A DNA stretch of 64,000 bases from Chitinivibrionales bacterium (GCA_028278335.1 JANQEN010000203.1:171950-235949); one strand, 5' to 3'; counted from the first letter of the stretch, positions 18,931 to 27,544 are shown. Numbers and translations: made by a program. The notes: generated by a model from the sequence alone, not told the origin.

Positions 18931-19994
18931 GAGTACTCTGGGATTTTCGCCTCTTTTCCTATAACTACGCCCAGCGTGGTGTTGGTATTTACACACGTGC
19001 TTTGACCCAGGCTATACTAAATCAACAACCTTCCTGGGATCTTTTTATTTGGGGAGCCCAAAAACTACTACCAAATGAGATGCAAACCTGGCCAGCCACT
19101 TTTATTCCTTACACACCGGGATCATGGAAAGGGGATTTACTTCACATACCTCGATTAATCAAGCGATATAAAATTGATCTTTTTCATTATTGGGCTGCTT
19201 TAGACCCAATGCATAACTTTGGTATGGGACTCCATCATCGATGCAAGAGCGTTGCCACGGTATATGATCTTGCGGTTGAATTTTGGCAAGAGGTACCCTT
19301 TGCCTCTGCTAAAAGGAAAACTTGGTACTGGAAATATCAAAAGCACTTATATAAAAACATTTCCCATGGTGTTTGCATATCACAAGCAACTGAGAGCGAA
19401 GTTATAAAGTTGTTTCCTCAAAAACAGTTAAAAACCAGTATCTGTTACCCACCCTACCCTAAATTGAGTCACAGGGCCATAAAACAGCGTAAACCCCTGT
19501 TTATTGCTCTTGGAGGATCTCCCCACAAAAACCTAAAAAGGATTATTGAAGCTTTCAGAGAGTTTTCTAAAGATAACCCCGAGTACTCACTTCATATTTT
19601 TGGTGTAATTGACAAGAGCAATGAACTCCCCTCTCCTTTACCCTCCTCTGTGCACTTTAATTCTATGGACCAGTACAGCACCTATTTGGATAAAGCTACC
19701 GCCCTCATTAGCTGTTCTCTGCATGAGGGCTTGGGACTTCCCCCCTTAGAAGCGATGTCTCATGGTTGCCCCATACTTCTTTCTGACATACCCACCCATA
19801 GAGAGACCTGCACCCAAAGCGCCCACTTTGTCAACCCGCAACAACCAGCTTCTATTGTAGCAGGCATGCAAGAGATAACTCAAAACACAGACACTTGGAT
19901 TCTCAAATCAAAACAGGGTTTTCGCCAGTACCGAAACCGTGCTCGATCCAGCGCCCAGTCAATCATTTCTCTGTACAACGATTTGTTAGAATAA
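18927..19994 (+). CDS. Family 4 glycosyltransferase
   Basis: The start is GTG 18927 (GTGA overlap with the preceding stop, AGGAG nine nt upstream); a start at 18906 would place the site inside the gene. The 355-aa protein has the GT4 layout, with 'YAQRGVGIYTRALT' near the N-terminus, a donor site 'FIALGGSPHKNLKRIIEAF', and the E-x7-E motif in 'SLHEGLGLPPLEAM'. It resembles mannosyltransferase-type enzymes. It is the last gene of the first polysaccharide operon and is followed by a gene-free gap. Confidence 0.9.
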   Translation: MRVLWDFRLFSYNYAQRGVGIYTRALTQAILNQQPSWDLFIWGAQKLLPNEMQTWPATFIPYTPGSWKGDLLHIPRLIKRYKIDLFHYWAALDPMHNFGMGLHHRCKSVATVYDLAVEFWQEVPFASAKRKTWYWKYQKHLYKNISHGVCISQATESEVIKLFPQKQLKTSICYPPYPKLSHRAIKQRKPLFIALGGSPHKNLKRIIEAFREFSKDNPEYSLHIFGVIDKSNELPSPLPSSVHFNSMDQYSTYLDKATALISCSLHEGLGLPPLEAMSHGCPILLSDIPTHRETCTQSAHFVNPQQPASIVAGMQEITQNTDTWILKSKQGFRQYRNRARSSAQSIISLYNDLLE

Positions 19995-20002
19995 ACTTCT
20001 TT

Positions 20003-20170
20003 ATCACAGATTATGCAGTAGGAGTACATGCGGAAGTGCAAGATTATGATTTAGTAAGACTTGAAGGTTTTGAAGGGCATATCTACAAGGTGATATAGCC
20101 GAAAAGCCTGAAAGTCTTAATGGGCATAGGATTGTACTTCTGTGCTACTTCTTATTGCATAATCTGGGTT
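20003..20170 (+). repeat. MITE-like repeat, copy A
   Basis: This 168-bp element starts 8 nt after the glycosyltransferase stop and is repeated, in inverted orientation, at 62375-62542 with about 90% identity. Its ends form imperfect inverted repeats: ATCACAGATTATG on the left and CATAATCTGGGTT on the right (11 of 13 positions). In the plus frame it encodes 'YAVGVHAEVQDYDL..' but has a TAG where copy B has a tryptophan codon. No transposase gene lies in the window. Confidence 0.75.
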
Positions 20171-20174
20171 TATA

Positions 20175-20337
20175 CAAACTATTCAGGGGGAGTCTGTGAG
20201 ATCACCTGAGAGTTTTTATTACCTGCTTGCCCTCAATAAAAGGTTCGCCGAACAGGTGAAACTTTTGTTGAGGATGCAAGCAGTTAGAAAAACATGAAGG
20301 AAGCTCACAGCGGGGGGGGTTCCCCCCCTTATTTATT
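20175..20337 (+). ncRNA. Candidate structured small RNA with intrinsic terminator
   Basis: The stretch between two convergent genes folds strongly. Outer stem CTGTGAG (20194-20200) pairs with CTCACAG (20304-20310). A long inner stem pairs CTGCTTGC/GCAAGCAG (20223-20230 with 20276-20283), CCTCAA/TTGAGG (20231-20236 with 20268-20273) and AAAAG/CTTTT, capped by GTTC-gcc-GAAC. A 7-nt segment TCACCTG (20202-20208) is complementary to CAGGTGA (20253-20259) in the apical region, allowing a pseudoknot. A GC terminator follows on the same strand. I do not recognise the family; 6S and SRP RNA signatures were looked for and not found. Confidence 0.5.
20311..20337 (+). terminator. Intrinsic terminator
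   Basis: A run of eight G (20312-20319) and a run of seven C (20322-20328), two T apart, form a perfect GC hairpin followed by TTATTTATTT on the plus strand. It would end the candidate RNA or read-through from the glycosyltransferase operon. On the other strand no U-run follows. Confidence 0.65.
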
Positions 20338-20352
20338 TAAAATGATTCTTAA

Positions 20353-21264
20353 TTACTCTAGACCCATTTCTTTAAGGAACTGCTTATTATCACGCCATCG
20401 AGGACTCACTTTCACATGACAATTTAAGGTCACTGGAACCTGTACTAATTCAGCGAGTTCTTTTTTTGCCTTGCTTTTTATTGCTGATATAACCGATCCT
20501 CGCTTCCCAATGATAATACCTTTCTGCCCCTGGGTCTCCACATGAATCACCGCCTCAACCACATGCTTTTTCTCGAATTCTTTATAGTCAAGGATCTCTA
20601 CACAGCAGGCGTGGGGCACCTCTTCTCGGGTACAGTGAATAATCTGTTTTCGAATGTATTCAGAGGCAAAATAGCGAAGGTTTGAATCGGTAATATCATC
20701 GGTAGGATAATACTGTGGCCCCTCATACAGGTACTTGTGAATATGGGTGAGGAATTGGTCCTTTGCCTCTTTTGAAACAGCACTTAATACTAAAGAAGGA
20801 TACTTCTCTAAGGCAGGATAGCGTTGATAAAACTCCTGCTTTACTTTTTCAACATCTTTACAGAGGTCTTCTTTATTAAAGAGAATGCACACCGTGGCTT
20901 TGACCTTTTCTACCAATTGAGCAATCCCGTCCTCCTCTTCTCCACTGGAGCGGGTCAAATCGACAATATAGGTAATAATATCGATTCCCTCATCTTGTAG
21001 GGTGTTCACTGCTTGCTCGTACATAGATTTGTTGAGTTTATGCTTACCCTTGTGAATGCCCGGTGTATCAAGAAAAACAAGCTGTAAATTCTTTTCGGTG
21101 TAGATCCCCCGCATATTGCTTCGCGTAGTTTGAGGCAGAGCGGTTGCAATGGCGAGGTTCTCCTCAAGAATGGTATTGAGTAAGGTTGACTTGCCACAAT
21201 TCGGTCGTCCAATAAAAGCAATAAATCCTGATTTATAAGTGCCTTTGTCTATGTTGTTACTCAT
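20353..21264 (-). CDS. era: GTPase Era
   Basis: The 303-aa protein has a Ras-like GTPase domain with G1 'GRPNCGKST', G2 region 'PQTTR', G3 'DTPG' and G4 'NKED', followed by a C-terminal type II KH domain with 'IIGKRGSVI'. Era binds the 3' end of 16S rRNA and assists maturation of the 30S subunit. Length and order of motifs are standard. It lies 5 nt downstream of the penicillin-binding protein gene and is probably co-transcribed with it. Confidence 0.97.
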   Translation of the reverse strand: MSNNIDKGTYKSGFIAFIGRPNCGKSTLLNTILEENLAIATALPQTTRSNMRGIYTEKNLQLVFLDTPGIHKGKHKLNKSMYEQAVNTLQDEGIDIITYIVDLTRSSGEEEDGIAQLVEKVKATVCILFNKEDLCKDVEKVKQEFYQRYPALEKYPSLVLSAVSKEAKDQFLTHIHKYLYEGPQYYPTDDITDSNLRYFASEYIRKQIIHCTREEVPHACCVEILDYKEFEKKHVVEAVIHVETQGQKGIIIGKRGSVISAIKSKAKKELAELVQVPVTLNCHVKVSPRWRDNKQFLKEMGLE

Positions 21265-21269
21265 ATCCC

Positions 21270-22685
21270 TTATCCTGTAGGACCTTCTAAGTTTTTTTTC
21301 TTCTCTATTTGCAATCGTCGTATATACTTTCTCATGACCTCGGCACCCAGATAACTTGAATGCACGGTCCAGTAAGCATCGTGAACTGTCACAACACCAA
21401 CTGCCACATGCTGATCTTTATCACTCTTATGGCGACAAAATCCCACAAACCAATCGACCTTACCGATCTCGTCTTTGTCAACATTCCCGGTCTTGCCACC
21501 ATAATCCATCTCTTTAAAGCGGTTGGACTGCTTGATATAACGAAAGGACTTTCGTGCGGTTCCATAGCGAGCCACCTTTTTCATTAGTCCCTTTAGCTCA
21601 ACGACGGTCTCTGGCTGTACAGGAAGACGCCACAGTTTTCTCTCCCGGGTGTATCGACGCTCCTTGCTGGTATTGTCGGCAACGCTATCCACAATGGTAG
21701 GTGCATACATCTTTCCCTCATGGGAAACACAGGCTGCAATCATTGCCCCAAAGAGAGGAGAAATACAAGTATTCTTATTAAATCCAGAGGCAACTTCGGC
21801 TGTGGCAAAACCCGTATCAGGACAGACAAAGAGAGGGCGCATATTTTTAAGCTCAAAGGGTATAGAAGCGTTAAACCCAAACTTGAGCGCATACTCTTGC
21901 AGTCCATCTGGTCCAAGCATAAAAATACCAATGCGCCCAAAAAGAGGATTAATAGAATAAGCAAAGGCATCTTGAAAGGGAACTTCTCGGAAAGGATCAA
22001 GCTCTGGCTTCAGCTGCGATAGGTACAGCGTGTGATTCGATCCACGCATTTTTAACGGGGTATCTCCCTTTAGACCAGCTTTCTCAATCCCTGCAGCTGC
22101 AGTTATGGTTTTAAATATTGAGGCTGCAGGAAAAATGTTGCTGCAATAGAGTCGCCTGCCAATCGATACTTCTCCCTCCCGTGTATAAGAGACAAGGGAG
22201 AGGATCCTCCCGGTGTGGGGTTCCATTGCAACAATAGCACCATACTTGGGATGGTACCGTTTAAAAAACTTCTTCCCAATCCGTTGTAATGTTGAATCAA
22301 TGCTATAATGAATACGGAGCGACCTTTTTTTTAAGGAGATAAGATCAGTGGCATCATCAAAACCCGGTGGATAGTGGACAAAAAGATCAGTCACATCCTC
22401 CTTTGAAAGGAGCTTCGAACGTTCCAATTTCTTTTTGCTAATTGGTTTAGGACTCTCTTTTTTTTTGCTTTTTTGAACTTTTCCCTCTTTTTTTACCGGT
22501 TGTGTATGGAGCTCTTTTTCTGGCGGTTGAACACCGTTACTAACACAACTCCGGGAAAACCACACTCCTATGGTACAAAGAATCAGAATAAGAAAAAATC
22601 GAATCCGTCCTTTACGAGGAATAGAAAAACTTTTTTTAGAACTTTTTTCCCGTGCTCTCTTTAGTAAGGGAGAATCTCTATGCAT
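21270..22685 (-). CDS. Penicillin-binding protein (transpeptidase domain)
   Basis: The 471-aa membrane-anchored protein has one helix at about 29-45 and a basic, Lys/Pro-rich linker to residue 95. A transpeptidase domain follows with all three active-site motifs: SIFK (189-192), SIN (244-246) and KTG (398-400). The glycosyltransferase domain of class A proteins and the dimerisation region of classic class B proteins are missing or reduced, so it is short for a PBP2/PBP3. It should cross-link peptidoglycan or act as a D,D-transpeptidase-like enzyme in the periplasm. It reads into era. Confidence 0.88.
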   Translation of the reverse strand: MHRDSPLLKRAREKSSKKSFSIPRKGRIRFFLILILCTIGVWFSRSCVSNGVQPPEKELHTQPVKKEGKVQKSKKKESPKPISKKKLERSKLLSKEDVTDLFVHYPPGFDDATDLISLKKRSLRIHYSIDSTLQRIGKKFFKRYHPKYGAIVAMEPHTGRILSLVSYTREGEVSIGRRLYCSNIFPAASIFKTITAAAGIEKAGLKGDTPLKMRGSNHTLYLSQLKPELDPFREVPFQDAFAYSINPLFGRIGIFMLGPDGLQEYALKFGFNASIPFELKNMRPLFVCPDTGFATAEVASGFNKNTCISPLFGAMIAACVSHEGKMYAPTIVDSVADNTSKERRYTRERKLWRLPVQPETVVELKGLMKKVARYGTARKSFRYIKQSNRFKEMDYGGKTGNVDKDEIGKVDWFVGFCRHKSDKDQHVAVGVVTVHDAYWTVHSSYLGAEVMRKYIRRLQIEKKKNLEGPTG

Positions 22686-22721
22686 TATCTAAATTTAAAA
22701 ATCTTTTGTTCTAATTAGGTG

Positions 22722-22760
22722 AAAAAAAGTGATAGAGGAAAATAGTATCCCTCTATCACT
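22722..22760 (-). terminator. Intrinsic terminator of the FecR-barrel gene
   Basis: An 11-bp perfect inverted repeat (AGTGATAGAGG at 22728-22738 and CCTCTATCACT at 22750-22760) encloses an 11-nt loop. On the minus strand it is followed by a run of seven T. It lies 22 nt after the FecR-barrel stop and separates that gene from the penicillin-binding protein gene. Confidence 0.85.
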
Positions 22761-22782
22761 GGCGGTTAATAATTTTTTCGAA

Positions 22783-25236
22783 TTAGAAGCTTAATCCAGC
22801 CTTGATTGTTACGGTCTTATCGTCAAGAAGCTCCGTATGGGTTTCATCACTCCAAATCCATCCATAGCGGGTTTCCCAAATAATAAAGGTGCCAGCAACA
22901 ACCTCGCATCCTAATCTATATCCCCAATAGGTGTGGGGTGACTGATAGAAGAAGTTATTGTTTACAATAAGATTTTGATCATAAAAGGCTTCTACCATGT
23001 TTACTTTGGGGATACGCTCCAATATGACATCACCAATTCGAAGGGTACCATTAAAGCGCTGATCCTTTATCCGGTTTGCTGAAGTATCAAAGTTTTCATA
23101 CTGTTTATAATAGGATATCTCCGAAGAATCGACTTCAGGCCCCAAAAGCATCTGATAGCGGGCATCTAAAATAATAGCATTCTTAATATTGAATCCTATC
23201 TGCCCAAAGACACCATTGAGGTTGGCTGAATCCAAGGTGTGCTCCTTGACCACAATGGGATTGCGGGTGATACGATCACGTAAATAGTAGGTGTTAAAGT
23301 AGCCAGGTACAAAACGATCTCTGATATGACGATATTCTAAACTAGCCAAGACCGGGCCAACCTTGAGTCCCACACCGGGTGCACCAATACCCCAGCCCTT
23401 ATAGAGGTTGTCATCATCCTCATCATCGAGGGTAACACCACCCTGTGCATAGAGATCAAGCTGGAGCAGCTTTGTTTTCACAATAGGTATGATAATATCG
23501 GCACCGACAATAGTAACCGGATCTGTCGTGTCCTTGGCCCATTGATCTGCATGCTCTACCTTTGTGTCATAATCTTCATTCACTCTATGAAGCATAACAA
23601 TATCATTATACCCATCTAAAGTGTGATAGGTGTTATAGAGATAGGTACTGTCAGTCCTACCATCCATATCCCGGTCCCACTTTTCACCCTCTAAATCATA
23701 ATCCCAATCACGGGCTTGGGCATACTGATTGAGATCAGAGGCGATCATACCGCTAATACTCATCCAACTCAATACCGGAGCTTCAGTTTTCTTAAATGGC
23801 TTAAATCCAATCTTTCCCGCTAAGATACCACCGTCATTGGCAAAATCCATGAAGTCCGGCACTAGGGCCTGAAGCGAAAGACCAATGGGACTCACATCAT
23901 TCACTTCAAGCTCCAACCCCAAAAGCTTTTTATCGGGATAGGCAAGCATATTCGTAAAGCGATCAACCACAAAGCCATAACCAAAGGTCACATTGTCAAG
24001 ACCACCCAGTTTGGTATAAAAGGGGTCACCGGATTTGTTAAAGCGGATATATCGAATTTTTCGTGATAAGGAGCGAGCCGCCTCTTTGCCATCTTGAAAG
24101 TCCCAGCCTTTGTTACTAAAGTTTCCCTGACTATTAAGAAATACCTCCAGATCAAAGCAGACGCCAAAACGCCAGATCGGTACATCAACTGCTATGGCTA
24201 AACGGGTCCACTGCTCATTGTCAACCGTGACCATTCCCGCACTGACCTCCCAGGCTGGTTGGTCCGGTGCTTTTTTATCACCACTCTCCTTTTTTTCAGC
24301 CTCTGATTGAGGCTCCTCTTCCTTTTTAGGTTCTTCTGGAGTAGGTGTTGGAGAAACTGTGGCACTTTCGGTGGGTTGCTCAGTAGATTTCTTTTCTTGC
24401 TCTTTTGGTGGCTCTGGCTTAGTCTCTTTGACGACCGGCTCTTCTTTCTTTTCTACCGGTGGTGTAACTGGTGTAGGGGTCTGACTTGTTGTTTGGGGGG
24501 TCTCCTCTACAACAGGCGTCGGTTCCGGTTTTGATGTTGCAGCTGGCTCAAGTGGAAACGCCGCCGATTGTGCAGTCTCATCCTTGGCTTCCGCCTCATC
24601 GACCTCTTCAAAAAGAGAGCTTTGATCAGAGGCTTTTTTACTCACCGTTGCAACCCATGATTTTAAAGACTCCAGAGCTGCAGGAGGAAGTTCCTTTACT
24701 TGACTAAAACTGTTACCCTCTTTCTGAAAGGTACAAAAAGAGCCGGCACCAACATCTTGGGCTGCACCATCGGGCTTGGTCATGCGCATTGTGCCTTCAA
24801 CAACTGCAACACTGGGGTTTCTCTCAGCGGTTATTTTAATTGCCGCAGCAGTACCTACCGGAGTGAAGAGACACTTTTCAGCACGAAATTCCAAGCTCTT
24901 ATTGCCAGGGCCATCCTCTTTTTTAAAAAGAAGTTGCCCACCAAGTATGGTTAGGCTCAGCTTGGTCTCCTTTGCAAAGAAGACCAGAGAGCAACCATTC
25001 TTCAATCCCAAGGATACAGATCCATCAAGCGTTGCCTCGGCTGTTGGAGTATCTCCCAACGTTAGTGAGTCACCGCTTTCTAAAGAGACCTTTTCGGTTA
25101 CTGTCTGCCACTCTGCATTGGTAGCTTTTTTAACCCGAACCCGTCCAGAGTTAACGGTAAGTTCAGTTGACACGGCAAGAGTGCTTCCTGCCAGTAGGCA
25201 GACAATTAGCAGACCCATAACTTTTCTGTAAACCAT
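22783..25236 (-). CDS. FecR-domain protein with C-terminal barrel-like region
   Basis: The 817-aa secreted protein has a signal peptide (1-21), a FecR domain at about 27-180 ('SGDSLTLGDTPTAEATLDG', 'FTPVGTAAAIK', 'VAVVEGTMRM') and a long Pro/Glu/Thr/Lys linker (about 200-330). The final 480 residues are rich in Y, G and D with strand-like periodicity and end in F, as outer-membrane barrels do ('KAGLSF'). It is probably an outer-membrane protein with a periplasmic FecR part. The FecR domain is not linked to a sigma factor here, so classic FecR/FecI signalling is unlikely. A GGAG site precedes the ATG. Confidence 0.8.
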   Translation of the reverse strand: MVYRKVMGLLIVCLLAGSTLAVSTELTVNSGRVRVKKATNAEWQTVTEKVSLESGDSLTLGDTPTAEATLDGSVSLGLKNGCSLVFFAKETKLSLTILGGQLLFKKEDGPGNKSLEFRAEKCLFTPVGTAAAIKITAERNPSVAVVEGTMRMTKPDGAAQDVGAGSFCTFQKEGNSFSQVKELPPAALESLKSWVATVSKKASDQSSLFEEVDEAEAKDETAQSAAFPLEPAATSKPEPTPVVEETPQTTSQTPTPVTPPVEKKEEPVVKETKPEPPKEQEKKSTEQPTESATVSPTPTPEEPKKEEEPQSEAEKKESGDKKAPDQPAWEVSAGMVTVDNEQWTRLAIAVDVPIWRFGVCFDLEVFLNSQGNFSNKGWDFQDGKEAARSLSRKIRYIRFNKSGDPFYTKLGGLDNVTFGYGFVVDRFTNMLAYPDKKLLGLELEVNDVSPIGLSLQALVPDFMDFANDGGILAGKIGFKPFKKTEAPVLSWMSISGMIASDLNQYAQARDWDYDLEGEKWDRDMDGRTDSTYLYNTYHTLDGYNDIVMLHRVNEDYDTKVEHADQWAKDTTDPVTIVGADIIIPIVKTKLLQLDLYAQGGVTLDDEDDDNLYKGWGIGAPGVGLKVGPVLASLEYRHIRDRFVPGYFNTYYLRDRITRNPIVVKEHTLDSANLNGVFGQIGFNIKNAIILDARYQMLLGPEVDSSEISYYKQYENFDTSANRIKDQRFNGTLRIGDVILERIPKVNMVEAFYDQNLIVNNNFFYQSPHTYWGYRLGCEVVAGTFIIWETRYGWIWSDETHTELLDDKTVTIKAGLSF

Positions 25237-25317
25237 GGAATTACTCCTTGATTATATGTAGAATATTTCTATAAATTACTGTGTTACTATTAAATTATTA
25301 TTCAATCTGGCATAAAT

Positions 25318-25360
25318 CAAGTATTTACCGACTTCCCCACTCAAATACTTGACCGTCGGT
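25318..25360. repeat. Overlapping inverted repeats in the FecR-barrel leader
   Basis: CAAGTATTT (25318-25326) is an exact inverted repeat of AAATACTTG (25343-25351). The adjacent ACCGAC (25327-25332) pairs with GTCGGT (25355-25360). The two pairings compete for neighbouring bases. The element lies 80 nt upstream of the FecR-barrel start, between two leftward genes; it may terminate the upstream gene or be a regulator site. Confidence 0.4.
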
Positions 25361-25419
25361 GTAAATCATCAAAAAGCAGACAGTACCATACAACGGTATA
25401 CACCAAGGGCAAACTCTTT

Positions 25420-26343
25420 TTATAGCTCTTCACGGAGCACGTAGGTATGTTTTGTTTGGATATGGGTGATCATCTCACCAATAAGGCCAATTGAGAAAAA
25501 CTGGATGCCCATCAAAATGGCGCCGATTGACAAAAGGACCAAGGGGCGTATTCGCATGACCCCGGTTAAAATCCACTGTACTCCAAAATAGGCAAGAACA
25601 ACCGTGCCAAGGCAGCCAAAAAAAATGCCCAATAGACCGAAAAAATGTAGGGGATTCTTCATATATTTTTTAAGAAAGAGGATCGTCAAGAGATCAAAGG
25701 GTCCAGCAAAGAACCGCCAGATTCCATACTTGCTCTTACCGAATTTGCGCTTATGATGCGGAACAACAACCTCAGTAACCCGAAACCCATTCCAGTGGGC
25801 AAGCGCAGGAAGGTAACGATGACGCTCTCCGTAGATTTCAAGGGTTTTTGCCGCATGTGCCCGGTACGCTTTAAAGCCACAATTAAAGTCATGGATCCGT
25901 AAACCCGACACCCGGGAAGTGACAAAATTAAAAAATTTAGACGGAACGGTCTTTGAGATCGGATCATATCGTTTCTTTTTCCACCCAGAAACAACATCCC
26001 ACCCCTCATCAAGCTTGGCAAGCATTTCGGGAATGGCAACAGGATCATCCTGCAAATCAGCGTCCATAGTGACAATTACATCGCCCTCGGCTTTACTAAT
26101 GCCAACACTGAGTCCTGCAGCCTTTCCATAGTTTCTGCTAAAACGGAAGAGGCGAATCTTCCCAGCATATTGGGCATGTAAGGATTTGCACACCTCATAG
26201 GAGTTGTCAGTGCTGCCATCATCGATAAAGAGGACCTCATAGGCAAAGGACTCTTTAATAAGTACCGCATCTATAGCCTTCATAAGGTCGGGAAGGCTTT
26301 CACTCTCATTGTAGAGAGGAATGACCACAGAAATCTTTTTCAT
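25420..26343 (-). CDS. Polyprenyl-phosphate glycosyltransferase (DPM1/ArnC/GtrB type)
   Basis: The 307-aa protein has a GT2 domain with 'VVIPLYNESESLPDL', 'FIDDGSTD' and the metal site 'DADLQDDP', followed by two C-terminal membrane helices (about 230-255 and 263-290). This layout is that of enzymes that move a sugar from a nucleotide to undecaprenyl phosphate on the cytosolic face. The lipid-linked sugar would serve GT-C transferases such as those encoded at 33949 and 39125. A divergent promoter region separates it from the GT9 gene. Confidence 0.9.
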   Translation of the reverse strand: MKKISVVIPLYNESESLPDLMKAIDAVLIKESFAYEVLFIDDGSTDNSYEVCKSLHAQYAGKIRLFRFSRNYGKAAGLSVGISKAEGDVIVTMDADLQDDPVAIPEMLAKLDEGWDVVSGWKKKRYDPISKTVPSKFFNFVTSRVSGLRIHDFNCGFKAYRAHAAKTLEIYGERHRYLPALAHWNGFRVTEVVVPHHKRKFGKSKYGIWRFFAGPFDLLTILFLKKYMKNPLHFFGLLGIFFGCLGTVVLAYFGVQWILTGVMRIRPLVLLSIGAILMGIQFFSIGLIGEMITHIQTKHTYVLREEL

Positions 26344-26402
26344 AGGAGCTATTCCATATTCAGTTATCGCTATTTACATACATTTGCTTGGATCAGTATT
26401 CA

Positions 26403-26430
26403 TTGCACTGATTCATCCGTATAATATAAT
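26403..26430 (+). promoter_or_regulatory. Sigma-70-type promoter for the GT9 gene
   Basis: TTGCAC (26403-26408) and a perfect TATAAT (26425-26430) are 16 nt apart; a second overlapping TATAAT lies at 26420-26425. The predicted start near 26437 leaves a leader of about 22 nt before the ATG at 26459. Confidence 0.6.
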
Positions 26431-26458
26431 TTGTATCACCGAAGATTGAACTCATTGA

Positions 26459-27544
26459 ATGCATACAATTGCAGATCAACCAATGGAAAAAATAATAATA
26501 ACACCGCTCATGGGTATGGGTGATACCCTAATGACCACTCCGGCACTCCGGTTGATCAAAGAGTATATACCAGACTGCGAAGTTACCTTCTTCACCTTTA
26601 ATCGGGCAACCCAAGAGATTCTTTCTAACAATCCCTACATCGATCAGTTAATCTATAAGCCAATTAAAGTGACCAACGCGCCAGCAGCTCTTGCCCATAT
26701 GCTCACCCATATTACGTTTCGATACACCACCTGTATAAATTTTTATCCATCGAACCGAACCCAGTACAATCTCTTTGCGCTGTTCACCGGTGCGAAGGTG
26801 CGGTTGGGTCATCGATATCTGCAAAAAGATTTTTCTCAGCTCAATTGGCTAAAAAACAGGACCATTAAAGAGAAATTTCATCTCCACTGTGTTGAAGAGA
26901 ATGTACGACTGTTGAAGTTTCTCAATATAAACCACTCTCTTGATAGTATTGGTCCAATGGAGATTTTTTTAACACAGAAAGAGCGGGAAACCGCAACGAG
27001 TTATCTTAAAACGCTCCAGGGAAAATGTCTTGTCGGTGTTCATGCTGGTACGAGCACTTTTAAAAATCACCGCCATCGTCGTTGGCCAACGGAAAAATTT
27101 ATCGACCTCATCAACACACTTCCCAAGGCCCAATTCCTTCTCTTTGGCACGGGAGATGAAGTGAAGCTGAACCAAAAAATCAAAGAGAGCATCGCCAACC
27201 CAAAACAGGTAACCGTGGTGGAGCACTTCACTCTCCGGGAGGTTTGTGCTATTATCGGTGAGCTGGATCTCTTTATTTCAAATGATTCGGGGCTCATGCA
27301 CTGTGCGGCAGCTATGGGGACACCAACGGTTGCTCTCATTGGCCCAACCAATCCCCATTTTATACATCCTTGGCATGTACCACACCGGATTGTCAAGCAG
27401 GGGCTTTCCTGCTCACCCTGTTTCTACTATTCACCAAAGCCACTCTTTTGTAAGCTTGATAATTCCTATGCCTGTTTACGTGATTTAGAGGTCTCTACAG
27501 TAGTTAAGGCCAGCAAAGAACTTTTAGCTACGGCTGGTCATTGA
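26459..27544 (+). CDS. Family 9 glycosyltransferase (heptosyltransferase-like)
   Basis: The 361-aa protein matches GT9/ADP-heptose:LPS heptosyltransferases: 'ITPLMGMGDTLMTTPALRLIKE' near the N-terminus, 'VGVHAGTS' in the linker and 'FISNDSGLMHCAAAMGTPTVALIGPT' in the donor domain. It probably adds a heptose or related sugar to lipopolysaccharide core. A second in-frame ATG (26483) is possible; neither start has a strong ribosome site. Its 3' end overlaps the convergent GGDEF gene by 17 nt. Confidence 0.9.
   Translation: MHTIADQPMEKIIITPLMGMGDTLMTTPALRLIKEYIPDCEVTFFTFNRATQEILSNNPYIDQLIYKPIKVTNAPAALAHMLTHITFRYTTCINFYPSNRTQYNLFALFTGAKVRLGHRYLQKDFSQLNWLKNRTIKEKFHLHCVEENVRLLKFLNINHSLDSIGPMEIFLTQKERETATSYLKTLQGKCLVGVHAGTSTFKNHRHRRWPTEKFIDLINTLPKAQFLLFGTGDEVKLNQKIKESIANPKQVTVVEHFTLREVCAIIGELDLFISNDSGLMHCAAAMGTPTVALIGPTNPHFIHPWHVPHRIVKQGLSCSPCFYYSPKPLFCKLDNSYACLRDLEVSTVVKASKELLATAGH

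Noticed and set aside
20175-20337. 6S RNA or SRP RNA
   Set aside because: The SRP core (GGAAGCAGCC with its partner strand) is incomplete and the long hairpin lacks a large central bubble as in 6S.
21649-21960. Plus-strand ORF of 103 codons in the transpeptidase gene
   Set aside because: Antisense shadow of a gene with all three penicillin-binding motifs intact.
24307-24534. Plus-strand frame rich in F, W, L and R
   Set aside because: It is the antisense of the Pro/Glu-rich linker of the FecR-barrel gene; codon periodicity belongs to the minus strand.
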